Below are positions 50,644-61,408 of a stretch of DNA of 64,000 nt, piece after piece. Origin of the DNA: Pinus tabuliformis (taxonomy: Eukaryota; Streptophyta; Pinopsida; Pinales; Pinaceae); the NCBI GenBank assembly GCA_031772625.1, contig CM062819.1, positions 820,609,503-820,673,502 on the forward strand. Reading direction: 5' to 3'. The position numbers were made by a program, and so were the translations under genes. How positions within the stretch are numbered: position 1 is the first letter of the stretch; every line of letters begins with the position of its first letter. The notes under the pieces were generated by a model, which searched no databases, was not told the origin of the DNA, and saw nothing but the letters and a program-made list of their open reading frames with translations.

Positions 50644-50929
50644 TATATCAGATGAAGAATTACATCCACAAAAATACAGAGCAAAACATTTAACTATAAT
50701 GTAAATTAGGCTCTCTGCAAATTTGATTATCAAAAAGATATTTATACATGTGAGGAGAGGTCTCCACAACCACTATCTCCTATAATCTCTCAATCATCTC
50801 CAGAAATATCCCAACAATCACCCCATAAATATCTCACAAATCACTCCACAAATATCTCCATAAATTTCTCTCACACAAAATTAACAACTTTAACAATTAC
50901 CAATTAACAAATGATTCATTATTCCATCA
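50644..50929 (-). repeat. 3' LTR of the G-patch element (copy B)
   Basis: Counterpart of 5959-6244. The 5' LTR of this copy lies beyond the window end. Confidence 0.75.
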
Positions 50930-51510
50930 TTTCTACCCCATAATGATCATTTGGAAATATTCCAAGATCATTTGTGAATTGTCTTCACCTTCAGTCTTTT
51001 GAATGTCTTGAGTTGTCTTTGTCTTCAATCTTTTGGATTCTTCTCCATGTTCAATCTTCATATTCATTTGTATCCTTAATTATCGTTGTCTTCATGCACT
51101 GCATCATCTAGATCTTGAGTCAATATTATGAAGTGCATCATCTTTATATCAAGGATTTCTTTCTCTTACCCCTGACCTTAACATAGGTTTTCTTTGTGGT
51201 TTACCCTGAACCATTACAAATTCAAAGTGATTTTGGCTTATCACTGACCATCAAGTGGTTTTGGCTAACCACAAACAATTCATTACATCAAGTGGTTTTG
51301 GCTGACCATGAACCTACCTCTAACATTACAAAGTGGTTTTCGGATTACCACGAACCATTACAAGAACTATTCAAGCTTCATTTGACTCAAGAAACAACTC
51401 TTTCCTTAATAACAATTAATTTTTCGAGAACCAAATAACTCATGAACTTTATGTGAGAAATATTGTTGTACTATTCAAGATTTGACTTCGTAGAAACTCT
51501 GAACGTAAAA

Positions 51511-51540
51511 AACAATGTAAACTTTGAAACGGGAACTATA
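51511..51540 (+). repeat. Left terminal inverted repeat
   Basis: Begins AACAATGTAAACTTTGAAAC and matches the complement of the right end for 27 bases. Confidence 0.92.
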
Positions 51541-51604
51541 AACTCAAAACGAGAACTCTGGCCCAAAAACCCCAAAAAAACCACAAAAACAGTGCTCAAA
51601 ACGA

Positions 51605-51775
51605 AAAGTGTGTATACTGGAACGATGTTTTTTTTTTTTAGGTGTCAATTTTGCGGTTGTTTTAAAAATGGCAGCGACTACGAAATTTTCTACGAAATTT
51701 TCCTGCAAAATATAGCTTCAGAAAAAAAGTGTTGATACTGGAATAATGATTTCTTTTTTTAGGGTCAATTTTCAT
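51605..51775. repeat. Left subterminal repeats
   Basis: Two direct units (about 51605-51655 and 51726-51775) share AGTGT, GATACTGGAA-like, a T run, TAGG and GTCAATTTT. A related unit lies inverted near the right end. Such motifs are often transposase-binding sites (inference). Confidence 0.55.
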
Positions 51776-52123
51776 ACTTTTTAAACAATGCTAATAAAAC
51801 CAATTTTTTATGTCTCAAACAAAGTTAACTTTTAAGGAAAAACACATTAATGTTTCTGGTAGAATATCATTTTTCTTTCTTAAGTATAAATTTAACATGT
51901 TTTCAACCACAAAACTAAAAAAACATGACATTATGAACAAATTATTTCACTGAATGAATTCAAAAGTCTTTATTTGTACACTGAATAAAAGAGACATTAT
52001 ATCTCTAATTTGATATTGCATTGTAGATATTTAAACAATAAGATTTATCATACTTAAGACATAATCCAACAACATAAAAATGCTTCATAACTTCTCATTT
52101 AACAAAATATGGAAAACATCCAT

Positions 52124-52129
52124 TTTATT
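52124..52129 (-). terminator. Poly-A signal for the acidic-repeat gene
   Basis: AATAAA on the minus strand, about 60 bases beyond the stop codon at 52189. Confidence 0.45.
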
Positions 52130-52188
52130 TGAAGATACGATGCATACATCAGTTATATAAACTGTCTTAAACAATTATTCAAAATCAC

Positions 52189-53505
52189 TCATATTTTCTT
52201 GCACACCATCAAATTTTGACTGAGAGGATACCCTTCATCTTCCCCTTCTTCAGTGCTACTATCATAGTCCTTAGAATTCAGACTAAATGGAAAATCTGAC
52301 TCGATGTTTAATGGATATTCTTCCTCATGTACATTGTCAGTGCTGCTCTCATAGTCCATAGAATTAGGACTATGTTGAAAATGTGGCTGTTTACTTATTG
52401 AAGATGCTACATCCTGTCCTTTGTCACTGCTACCTTTATACTGATTAGAATTAGGACAAACTGCATCATCCTGTTCTTCATCACTGTTGCTCTCATAGTC
52501 CTTAGAATCAGGACTAAGAGGACATTGTGATACTCCAATGTTTTGAGAATCATCATCCTGCGCTTCATCACCGCTGCTTTCATAGTCCTTAGAATCAGGA
52601 CTAAGAGGACATTGTGATACTCCAATCTTTTGAAAATCATCATCCCGTGCTTCATCACCGCTGCTCTCATAGTCCTTAGAATTAGGACTAAGAGGACATT
52701 GTGATAATCCAATCTTTTGAAAATCATCATCCCGCGCTTCATCACTGCTGCTCTCATAGTCCTTAGAATTAGGAGTAAGAGGACATTGTGATACTCCAAT
52801 CTTTTGAAAATCATCATCCCGCGCTTCATCACCGCTGCTCTCATAGTCCATAGAATTAGGACTAAGAGGACATTGTGATACTCCAATCTTTTGAAAATTA
52901 TCATCCCGCGCTTCATCACCGCTGCTCTCATAGTCCTTAGAATCAGGACTAACTGGACACTGTGACAATCCATACTTTTGAAATTCATCATCATGCTCAT
53001 CATCACTGCTGCTCTCATAGTCCTTAGAATTAGGACTAAGTGGACACTTTGACACTCCATTATTTTGAAATTTTCCATCATGCACGTCAAAACTGCTGCT
53101 CTCATAGTCTTCAGAATTAGGACTAAGTGGACATCGTGACCCTCCATTCTTTTGAACTTCACCATCACATTCTTCAAAACTGCTACTCTCATAGTCCTCA
53201 GAATTAGGACTAAGTGGACATTGTGACACCCCATTCTTTTGAACTTCACCATCATGCTCCTCATCACCGCTGCTTTCATAGTCCTTAGAATTTGGACTAA
53301 GTGGAATCTGTGACTCTTTAAATTCTCCATCCCCTCTTTCATCAGTGTTGCTCTCATAGTCCTTAGAATTGGGACTAAGTGGAAGAATTGACTTTCTATT
53401 CATAGTGGAAGGATTCCCACTATATTCATCAATATGAATAGAGTTGTTACGCGATGAAGATGTTGATGGTGTATAAACCGAAACTTCACCATCAGAGCAA
53501 TCCAT
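52189..53505 (-). CDS. Acidic protein of 29-residue Ser-Pro/DYESS repeats
   Basis: The product is 438 residues from the preferred start (MDCSDGEV); an upstream in-frame Met at 53535 would give 448. That one lies at or above the start expected from the TATA-like box, so the inner Met is preferred. From about residue 40 the protein is a tandem array of some 14 units, ten of them a clean 29 residues, with consensus PLSPNSKDYESS, an acidic GDEARDDD-like stretch, then FQKIGVSQC. Each unit has a Ser-Pro site and acidic Ser clusters that could be CDK and CK2 substrates (inference). No enzymatic domain, signal peptide or membrane segment is seen. The repeats are conserved in protein and DNA, so recent unit amplification is likely. 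Function unknown; it is divergent from the methyltransferase gene in the same transposon. Confidence 0.7.
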   Translation of the reverse strand: MDCSDGEVSVYTPSTSSSRNNSIHIDEYSGNPSTMNRKSILPLSPNSKDYESNTDERGDGEFKESQIPLSPNSKDYESSGDEEHDGEVQKNGVSQCPLSPNSEDYESSSFEECDGEVQKNGGSRCPLSPNSEDYESSSFDVHDGKFQNNGVSKCPLSPNSKDYESSSDDEHDDEFQKYGLSQCPVSPDSKDYESSGDEARDDNFQKIGVSQCPLSPNSMDYESSGDEARDDDFQKIGVSQCPLTPNSKDYESSSDEARDDDFQKIGLSQCPLSPNSKDYESSGDEARDDDFQKIGVSQCPLSPDSKDYESSGDEAQDDDSQNIGVSQCPLSPDSKDYESNSDEEQDDAVCPNSNQYKGSSDKGQDVASSISKQPHFQHSPNSMDYESSTDNVHEEEYPLNIESDFPFSLNSKDYDSSTEEGEDEGYPLSQNLMVCKKI

Positions 53506-53555
53506 CACTTTCAAATAGAAAATGTTGAATGACACAAATGGAGTCTCCTGAGAGT

Positions 53556-53564
53556 ATTATATAG
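53556..53564 (-). promoter_or_regulatory. TATA-like box of the acidic-repeat gene
   Basis: The minus strand reads CTATATAAT about 50 bases before the preferred start codon, with the promoter repeats just upstream. Confidence 0.5.
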
Positions 53565-53580
53565 CTTAAAGAATGAAATA

Positions 53581-53690
53581 TTCCCTCCAAAGTTATTCCC
53601 TCCAAAAATTTTCGCGAAAATATTTCCCTCCAAAAATTTTCGCGAAAATATTTCCCTCCAAAAATTTTCGCGAAAATATTTCCCTCCAAA
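53581..53690. promoter_or_regulatory. 28-bp promoter repeats with TTTTCGCGAAAA core
   Basis: The word TTCCCTCC recurs at 53596, 53624, 53652 and 53680 with exact 28-bp spacing, and a partial unit lies at 53581. The palindrome ATTTTCGCGAAAAT lies in each full unit (53608-53621, 53636-53649, 53664-53677). They lie upstream of the TATA-like box of the minus-strand gene, in the divergent intergenic region. The CGCG-centred core resembles an E2F-type half-site pair, or could be the binding site of an element-encoded protein. Confidence 0.75.
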
Positions 53691-53937
53691 AGTTTGTTAG
53701 ATTTATTTACCTTTATTATTTTATTCTACAATTGATTGAAAAACATAAACTAATTTATTTTTATGAAATAAATCACTAAAATTCAAATTGTAAATCACAA
53801 CTTGTACATTAATTATTCTAATAGTTAAAGTATATCATATTTACTTAACAATTTCTTTTTTTTCTAATTTTTATAATATATTCTCAAACATATTAATCCC
53901 ACATTCAATCCGTTGTAAAACAACTCTACAATATTCT

Positions 53938-54147
53938 CTCTATAATAATGTAAAACAAATTATCCCACATTAATCGTATGGAAAAAAATCTTCGTAATTT
54001 CACTTATATAATAAATTTCGCTATCACTATTACTCGCCTCACATCTAGGTTTTCTGAAATTCCTTGAAAGACTCGTGAATTTGTGGAGCAGCGATATTGC
54101 TATCAACAATATATACAACGAAGAATTGTCGCAATTGAAAGGCAAGT
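53938..54147 (+). promoter_or_regulatory. Possible promoter and 5' noncoding exon of the methyltransferase gene
   Basis: A TATA-like CTATAATAAT occurs near 53940. A candidate leader exon could end at 54141, followed by GCAAGT, a good GC-AG type 5' splice site after AAG. It would pair with the strong acceptor at 57760, just before the start codon. This is inference; without RNA data the leader is unproven. Confidence 0.3.
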
Positions 54148-54288
54148 ACAATTATTTTTTCGAAATTTTCATATTAAATTACGTTAATGAAAAATATATA
54201 TTTTTTTTAAATTAAAAAATTTTCCAAGCCAAATTTTTTTTTTTATACCACATGGTGAATCGGTAACTGTTTAGCCTAATCTTGCTAT

Positions 54289-54528
54289 TTACCCCACCCC
54301 GCCCGCCACACCTCCCCCCTTCTCCAACCCCTGCCCCCCTAACTCCCTCCCCCCCCCATTTTTTAATTTAAAAAAAAAAAAATTTCCAACCCCACCCGGC
54401 ACCCGCCCCCACCCCGGCCAAAAAAAATTCCAACCCCACCCCACCCCGGGCCCACCCGGCACCGGGCCGACCCCTAGGTCCCCCGCCCGGCACACCCCCC
54501 CACCGCTGCCCCTCCGACCCCCCGGCCG
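54289..54528. repeat. GC-rich array, left part
   Basis: C-rich sequence (ccccacccggcac-like) with A/T runs. It was once continuous with 55726 onward, before an LTR element inserted with a GGCCG target duplication (54524-54528 and 55726-55730). Confidence 0.8.
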
Positions 54529-55725
54529 TGTTGAGATTGCAACAAGATGATGGAGCTTAGTGAAAAGAGTCGCCTTCACTAAGTGGGCCCGCAGGCTATT
54601 TTTGGCGCAAGTCTATTTTTAGACTATGTCTATTTTTAGACATATGGATCATGTCTATGTTTATGGATGATTGATCAAGTTGGGAAAATAGATGGACTTC
54701 TATTTTTGATGAAAGTGTGAGTGATCACAGTGTGAGTGATCAAGTCTATTTTTAGATTGGCTGTCAAAAATAGAAAAGTCAAATATTATTATCTCACAAT
54801 AATATTTGGACTATAAACTTAATCTTATTCTCTTGGAGCACTTCAGTTTGAGCTACGGAAGTGGCACATGCAGCTGTCAGAAGGAAATTCGTTTTTCTTA
54901 TGAGTCAGTTGAGTTGTTGCATGCATGACTTCAGTTAGAACTCAAGTGAGTTGAGTTTAGTGGACTGGAGGTACAGTTGATGGAGTTGTGTTCAGTTTAA
55001 CTTAGTTAAACTGGTTGTAGTTAGTCTAACTGCAGATAGATTAATGATGAGTTGTTAAACTAATTATTAACTCATAATACAACTAAAGAATACATCAGTT
55101 AACTCAGTTGCATGTCAGTGCATGTTCAGTTCAACAGGGACAGGTGGTAGAGAATCAGATTGCTATCAGTTGTGACTATAGTTGTGCACCAGATCTTGCA
55201 CAATCAAAGGATTGAGTATGCCAATGAGTTTGCTCACGTATTTGGCCCACATTTTAGCCTTTGCTCACGTCCACAAAGAGTGAGTGACTATTTTGCAGGT
55301 GAAAATCGAGTTTGGGAAGCAATTCTCATCAGTTCTTGAGCAGGTATTGAGCAGTAGAGGCAGGCAAGCAGTGGAAGAGATTTGAAGATCAGATCTGAGC
55401 TGTATTGTGTGTAACAGAGGTGGAGATACTTGTGAGAAGTATTATGCTGTGTAATGTTACATGACTCAATCATTAATATACAGATAGTGTGGGGTTTTTA
55501 GCGAGATGCTTTCCCCGTGATACATACTGTGTTAATGTGTGAATGCTCTTGATGTTTTATTGTTATTGATGCTGCTATATTCTTGATCAACATAGAGGAG
55601 CTTATGTATTGTGTATGTTTTCTGCATTAGTACATGATCAGGATAATCTCCATTGAATATGTGTCAAATTATTCAAAATTTCTACATGGTATCAGAGCTA
55701 GATAATTGTAGAAAAAGTTTCTACA
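54529..55725 (+). mobile_element. Internally deleted LTR element (almost solo LTR) in the GC-rich array
   Basis: A 1158-bp LTR (54529-55686, TGTTGAGATT to TTTCTACA) is followed by the primer site TGGTATCAGAGC (55687-55698) and about 20 more bases. Then come only the last bases of a second LTR (TTTCTACA, 55718-55725). The 5-bp duplication GGCCG flanks the whole. No coding part remains. It shows that an LTR element can land in, and be stably held by, this GC-rich array. Confidence 0.9.
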
Positions 55726-57722
55726 GGCCGCCCCACCGTCTCCCTCCCACCGGGCCGCCCCACCCTCTCCCCCGCCCGGGCCGCCCCCTCCACCCCCCGC
55801 CCGGGCCGCCGCACCCCCGCCCCCTCCCCCCTCCCCATCCCCCTCCCTCCCCCGCCCGGCCATCCCCCCTCCCCCTCCCCCCCCCCCCCCCCCTCTCCCG
55901 CCCCTCCCCCCTCCCCATCCCCCTCTCCCGCTCTCCCGCCCCTCCCCCCTCCCCATCCCCCTCCCCCTCACCCACCCCGCCCACCCCGCCCAGCCCACCC
56001 CGCCCACCCGCCCACCCCGCCCGCCCCGCCCAGCCCACCCGCCCACCCGCCCACCCCGCCCAGCCCACCCAGCCCACCCGCCCACCGCGCCCGCCCCGCC
56101 CACCCCGCCCGGCCCACCCGCCCACCCCGCCCAGCCCACCCGCCCACCCCGCCCAGCCCACCCCGCCCGCCCCGCCCAGCCCACCCGCCCACCCCGCCCA
56201 GCCCACCACGCCCAGCCCACCCGGCCCAGCCCACCCCGCCCGCCCCGCCCAGCCCACCCCGCCCCGCCCAGCCCACCCGCCCACCCCGCCCAACCCACCC
56301 GGCCTGCCCCGCCCAGCCCACCCCGCCCACCCGCCCACCCCACCCGCCCGCCCCGCCAGCCCACCCGCCCGGCCCGCCCAGCCCACCCGCCCACCCCGCC
56401 CAGCCCACCCGGCCAGACCACCCCGCCCGCCCCGCCCACCCCACCCGCCCACCCCACCCCGCCCGCACAGGGCCACCCCCGGGCCGCCCCGCCCCGCCCT
56501 CGGGCGGAGCGTCGATTCCGGGAATCGACGCTCCGACCGAGGGCGGGGCGGGGCGGCCCGGGGTGGCCCTGTGCGGGCGGGGTGGGCTTGGCGGGTTGGG
56601 TTGGGCGGGGTGGGCGGGTGGGCTGGGCGGGGCGGGCAGGCGGGTGGGCTGGGCGGGGCGGGCTGGGCGGGTGGGCTGGGCGGGGTGGGCGGGTGGGCTG
56701 GGCGGGGCGGGCTGGGCGGGTGGGCTGGGCGGGCTGGGCGGGTGGGCTGGGCGGGGTAGGCTGGGCGGGGCGGGCGGGTGGGCTGGGCGGGGCGGGTGGG
56801 TGGGCTGGGCGGGGTGGGCGGGTGGGTTGGGCGGGGCGGGGTGGGCGGGTGGGCTGGGCGGGGTGGGCGGGTGGGCTGGGCGGGGTGGGCTGGGCGGGGC
56901 GGGCGGGCCAGGTGGGCTGGGCGGGGCGGGCGGGTGGGCTGGGCGGGGCGGGCGGGGTGGGCGGGTGGGCTGGGCGGGGCGGGCGGGGTGGGCGGGGTGG
57001 CCCACCCCGCCCGCCCCGCCCAGCCCACCCGCCCACCCCGCCCGCCCCGCCCAACCCACCCGCCCGCCCCGCCCAGCCCACCCGGCCCGCCCCGCCCAGC
57101 CCACCCCGCCCACCCGCCCCGCCCAGCCCACTCGCCCACCCCGCCCAGTCCCCCCCGCCCACCCGCCCAGCCCACCCGCCCCGCCCAGCCCACCCGCCCG
57201 CCCCGCCCAGCCCACCCCGCCCAGCCCACCCCGCCCACCCGCCCAGCCCACCCCGTCCACCCCGCCCAGCCCACCCGCCCAGCCCACCCCGCCCGCCCTG
57301 CCCACCCCGCCCAGCCCACCCCGCCCAGCCCACCCCGCCCGCCCGCCCGCCCAGCCCACTCGCCCACCCCGCCCAGCCCACCCCGCCCACCCCGCCCGCC
57401 CACCCCGCCCGCCAGGCCCGGCCCGCCCAGCCCACCCGCCCGCCCCGCCCAGCCCACTCGCCCGCCCCGCCCAGCCCAGCCCACTCGCCCACCCCGCCCA
57501 CCCCGCCCCGCCCACCTGGCCCGCCCCGCCCAGCCCACCCGCCCCGCCCCGCCCAGCCCACCCCGCCCAGCCCACCCGCCCACCCCGCCCAGCCCACCCG
57601 GCCCGCCCCGCCCACCCCGCCCCGCCCACCCGGCCCGCCCCGCCCAGCCCACCCGCCCAGCCCACCCCGCCCGCCCCGCCCAGCCCACCCCGCCCGCCCC
57701 GCCCAGCCCAGCCCCGCCCAGC
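55726..57722. repeat. Extremely GC-rich array with two strand-bias flips
   Basis: Short degenerate units such as CCCGCCCAGCCCACC fill nearly 2 kb of sequence flanked by AT-rich DNA. The plus strand is C-rich to about 56519, G-rich to about 57000, then C-rich to about 57722. Each switch is an inverted-repeat junction. The first has a unique perfect palindrome (GCGTCGATTCC, g, GGAATCGACGC) at about 56509-56531 and arms of about 59 bp. Long open Gly/Ala/Trp- or Pro/Ala-rich frames on both strands are compositional artefacts. The array ends 40 bases before the methyltransferase start codon. Confidence 0.9.
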
Positions 57723-57764
57723 AATTTTTTTATTTACTAATTTATGTGTTTTTTTTTTAGGAAA

Positions 57765-60700
57765 ATGGCATCAAGAAAAATTTCTGTGAATCTTTCTGGA
57801 GCAAGGAGTCTTAAAGGTGTATCTTCAAAAAACGTTGGTGAACGAACTCCACCTGAGCTCATACCTACAAATATGTCAACTGCTTTAAGTGATAAGAAGC
57901 TAATCTCAGATTGGAAAAGTTCAAAAGAGGTGAAATTTCCATCAAGAGCCTGGTATGTGAAAGAAAGAGAGAGCACAACTGTGAATATATATCTATACAT
58001 TGATACACGCAATAATAATGAAAATTTGGAGGTGATGGGAAAAGTCATAGATATGTGTTCGGTACCAAACACTGAAGTTGTTTACGTACTTACAAAAACT
58101 GCCAAGTCACATGAAAGGATTAAATACCGACTATCATATTCATTATATGATAGGAGAGAGGTATCTACAAAGTTGTGTAAACAAATCGTAAATGATATGA
58201 CACAAAACACGGTACGTATTGTTATTTGTATTTTTATTTTGCGTTTTGAAAATGTCTCGCTATATTTTTTAACTTTGATTATATTAACATATGATATTTT
58301 GTTTGGCAGAATTTTGTTGAAAGCTATTCAATTATGGTGGGAGGCATTCATTACATAGAGAATGATATCATGAACGTTGTCAGCCATTTTTACTCAGTGT
58401 CAGAGGAAGATATGCAAAACATGGAAAATGTAGTAATTGATGATGCTACAAAACTACATCCAAAGAATCAGAAAAAAAGGCCTCTGGTGGATAAATCTAG
58501 CAAGGGTAAACAAGTTACTTTTGAGGACGATGAAGTTGACAATGAAGCATATGTTGCCATTACTGAAGATGACATTGAAATTGTGGAAGGTCGTAAAAGA
58601 CCAAAAGTAACAATGGCCAAGAATAGATCTCTTCAGAATGTTAAGACGAAAAAAAGTAGAGTTGAAGATCTTGAAGTAGTCATTACCAGCAGTCAAGAAC
58701 CTAGTGAAACTTCAAAAGAAAGCAGAGAAATCATTACACCAGGAGCTGATTTAGGTGATGGCATTATCAAAACAAAACAAAATGCCATTCGACAGAATTT
58801 GACAAAGAGAAACTTAGTTGATGGTGGTCGTACATTTCAGTTAAATGTGACACAAACCTATAAGGCAAGTGAAGGACAATGCCAATATCAAGTCAGAAAG
58901 CCGCATCATCTGCATGTTCACAACTTGAAGACATTGATGAGGTACAATCCATATGCTCATGTGGTTAGTTATGTGCTTCTTGTTGATCCACTTCAAGTTC
59001 CCAACAAAGAAGCATTTGATAAGTCAAAATGTTTTGAATACAATTATTATGTGCTTGGGGGGAACCATTCTGTTGAAGCTCAAAGACAATTGATGGAGGA
59101 ATATCCTAATAACCCACGTTTTGAAACGATGAAATGTATCATTTATGCTGGTTTAAATGAAACAGAAGCAAAGCTAGTGGCATGGGATCATAATTCAGAT
59201 AATGAATATAGGATGTCTATGACTTTGGTCCAAAAGGTTAGATTTATTCATAGTGAATTCCTAGAAAAATGTGGTGGGGATAAGATCAATATTACTACAG
59301 ATTTCCGAAAGGAATGTTGTATGGAAATAGGCTATCAAATTGAAGATAAAGGCAATTCAAAAAATGGAAAAGACAACAGATCTAGCGATTTATTCAGAGG
59401 TGTTGATAACATTTTCCAATTGGCATTTAGAACTGGAGATATTTGGAATTTGATTGATGACATTTTTAGCATGTGGGAAGACATTGGCATTAAAAACCAG
59501 AAGGTCAGAAAGTCTAAGCCATTGATATGTAGCAACAATAAATCAGCGCCTGAACTGAAGCAACTTCCAGACGATATGACCATCACGCCTTGGAGGGCGA
59601 TGCAAGGAGTGGAAGATGAAAAAATTGTCAAAACAATATTATCTCGTGTGAAGTCGGGGGAATTATCATTGGAAGAAATGTCTGAAGAATTTCAAAAGTA
59701 AGTTTGCTAAATTATTTTTACTTATTTCCAGGATTATAGTTATCTTTTAACTAAAACATGTTGTTATTGGTAGTATTTGTTATACATATCAGTATATTAA
59801 CTTTTTCTTACTTTATCTATGCAGTCACAAAGTTTACATGAAAATTCAGGAACAAATGGTTAAATTGTTGAATGAAGATAGTTGGGATGATGTTGTACGC
59901 AACTATCCAGATTCAAGTTCTACATCAACATTGAAAGCTTTTTATCTTGCATTTAAAAAGGTAACTTGATTTATACATTCAGTTTTAATCATCTGTGTAC
60001 TATTTTTAATTTAAATTAAAACTTACACATACATTTGTTTGTTTGGTAAAAGATGAAGAAAGAAGATAATGGAGCACCAGACAGTTTCAAGACTTTTATT
60101 GAAAAAATAAAGATTGAAAGACTGAGAAAGCAACGTATTAAGAATGTTGAACTTGATCCAACTCTTAATCATTTCATTTGGAATGGGCTAGACACTATTC
60201 AATATCAAGTAATACAAGGCGACTGTGAAGACATTGCGAAACTCATACCAAAAAGGGATTATGCCCTCGTTATTGCAGATATTCCCCATGGTTTCAATAT
60301 TCCAAACATTTGCTATGATAATGACCCTTATACTTATCAAGCTTTTAATAAAGTGGTGGCGGGATTTAAGGAAGTGACGTCATCACCATTATGGAGATTT
60401 GTGACATTTCATTCAGACACACAGTTGGCAATGTTATTGTCAAGCTTCAAGGGGAAAACAAATCCAAGGATGCAGCTTACATGGTAAGATGTTTATAGGT
60501 ATATTTGATTAATGTTGAAAAATTAATTTATGTACAAGTTAATTGAACTTTTACTATTTTATGTTACAGGCAAAAGTCAAATCTTCTTGACAATGAAGAT
60601 CAACAATTTATAAATGACTGTGAGTTCATTCATATTGATAGTTGGGCAAAAGATGATAGCCATATGTCTATGATTTTTAATCGGGTGGACAAAAAGAGTC

Positions 60701-61341
60701 ATAGCCAAATACTGACTTATGATGCTGTTGTGAGAAAACTAACATATGAAGACAAAGAAATGAAAGGAGAGATAGTTAACATTTATCAGAAACCACAATT
60801 ATTGATTAACTATCTTATAGACATATGTTCAAATGAAGGAGATTGGGTTCTGGATTTATTTTCTGGCTCAGGTACGTTTTGCCACATGGAATTGAATTTC
60901 AATATGTTCTTTTTTTTAATTAATATGTCATTGTACTAATTTACTTCATTATTTTTTTGTGCTTGATAATTAGGTACAACACTAGCATGCTGCCTTCAAA
61001 AAGGAAGAAATTGCATTGCAATTGAGAAAGATCCATTACAATGCAATTTCATTCAGCAAAGAATTAATGCTCTTCAATTTCTTCCAGATGCAATGCAAGA
61101 AATTGGGTTGAAGAAAGGGGACTTTAGTGAATCACGTGTGGCAAAAAAGGCAAAGGAACCCCAACCACCATTACATGGAATGTATGGAAAGACACATATT
61201 GGGGGATTTGCAGACATGAAAGACCCATTAGAAGAGGAAAATGAGCAAAATGAGCAAAATGAAACAGAAAATATTGTGGAAGAGGACAATGATGAAACTC
61301 TAGAGGACGAAGAGTTTGGATTACATGACATTCTTGATTAA
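57765..61341 (+). CDS. ParB-like domain fused to an N6/N4-type DNA methyltransferase, six coding exons
   Basis: Exons are 57765-58211, 58310-59697, 59825-59960, 60053-60483, 60570-60871 and 60974-61341. All five introns are GT-AG and in phase, giving 1023 residues. The start follows an acceptor (T-run then AG at 57760), so a leader intron is likely. Residues 1-~330 are unassigned, with a basic and acidic linker. Residues ~345-470 are ParB/sulfiredoxin-like, with the nucleotide-box motif [14 protein letters not shown] near 397 and [12 protein letters not shown] after it. Residues ~680-960 form the methyltransferase: motif [11 protein letters not shown] (D733-I-P-H736) precedes motif [12 protein letters not shown] (D896-G902), the beta-class order. 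The canonical form is (D/S)PP(Y/W/F), so the Ile and His are unusual and activity is uncertain. The tail is acidic. ParB-methylase fusions are familiar in phages and bacterial mobile elements; here the gene has introns. Expected role: adenine-N6 or cytosine-N4 DNA methylation in the nucleus (inference). Confidence 0.85.
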
Positions 61342-61402
61342 ATTTAAGTTATGCTTGTAACTCAAGCTTTGCAATGTTTTGACTTTGACATTTTATGAGA
61401 AG

Positions 61403-61408
61403 AATAAA
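61403..61408 (+). terminator. Poly-A signal for the methyltransferase gene
   Basis: AATAAA about 60 bases after the stop codon. Confidence 0.6.

Noticed and set aside
52407-53357. 316-residue Met/Arg-rich frame on the minus strand
   Set aside because: It is an alternative frame of the 87-bp repeats of the acidic protein. The repeat unit is a multiple of three, so every frame stays open.
55653-57789. Several very long open frames rich in Pro/Ala/Arg or Gly/Trp/Ala on both strands
   Set aside because: They overlap each other in opposite strands and all frames of a G/C simple-sequence array that lacks A/T-containing stop codons. Composition alone explains them.
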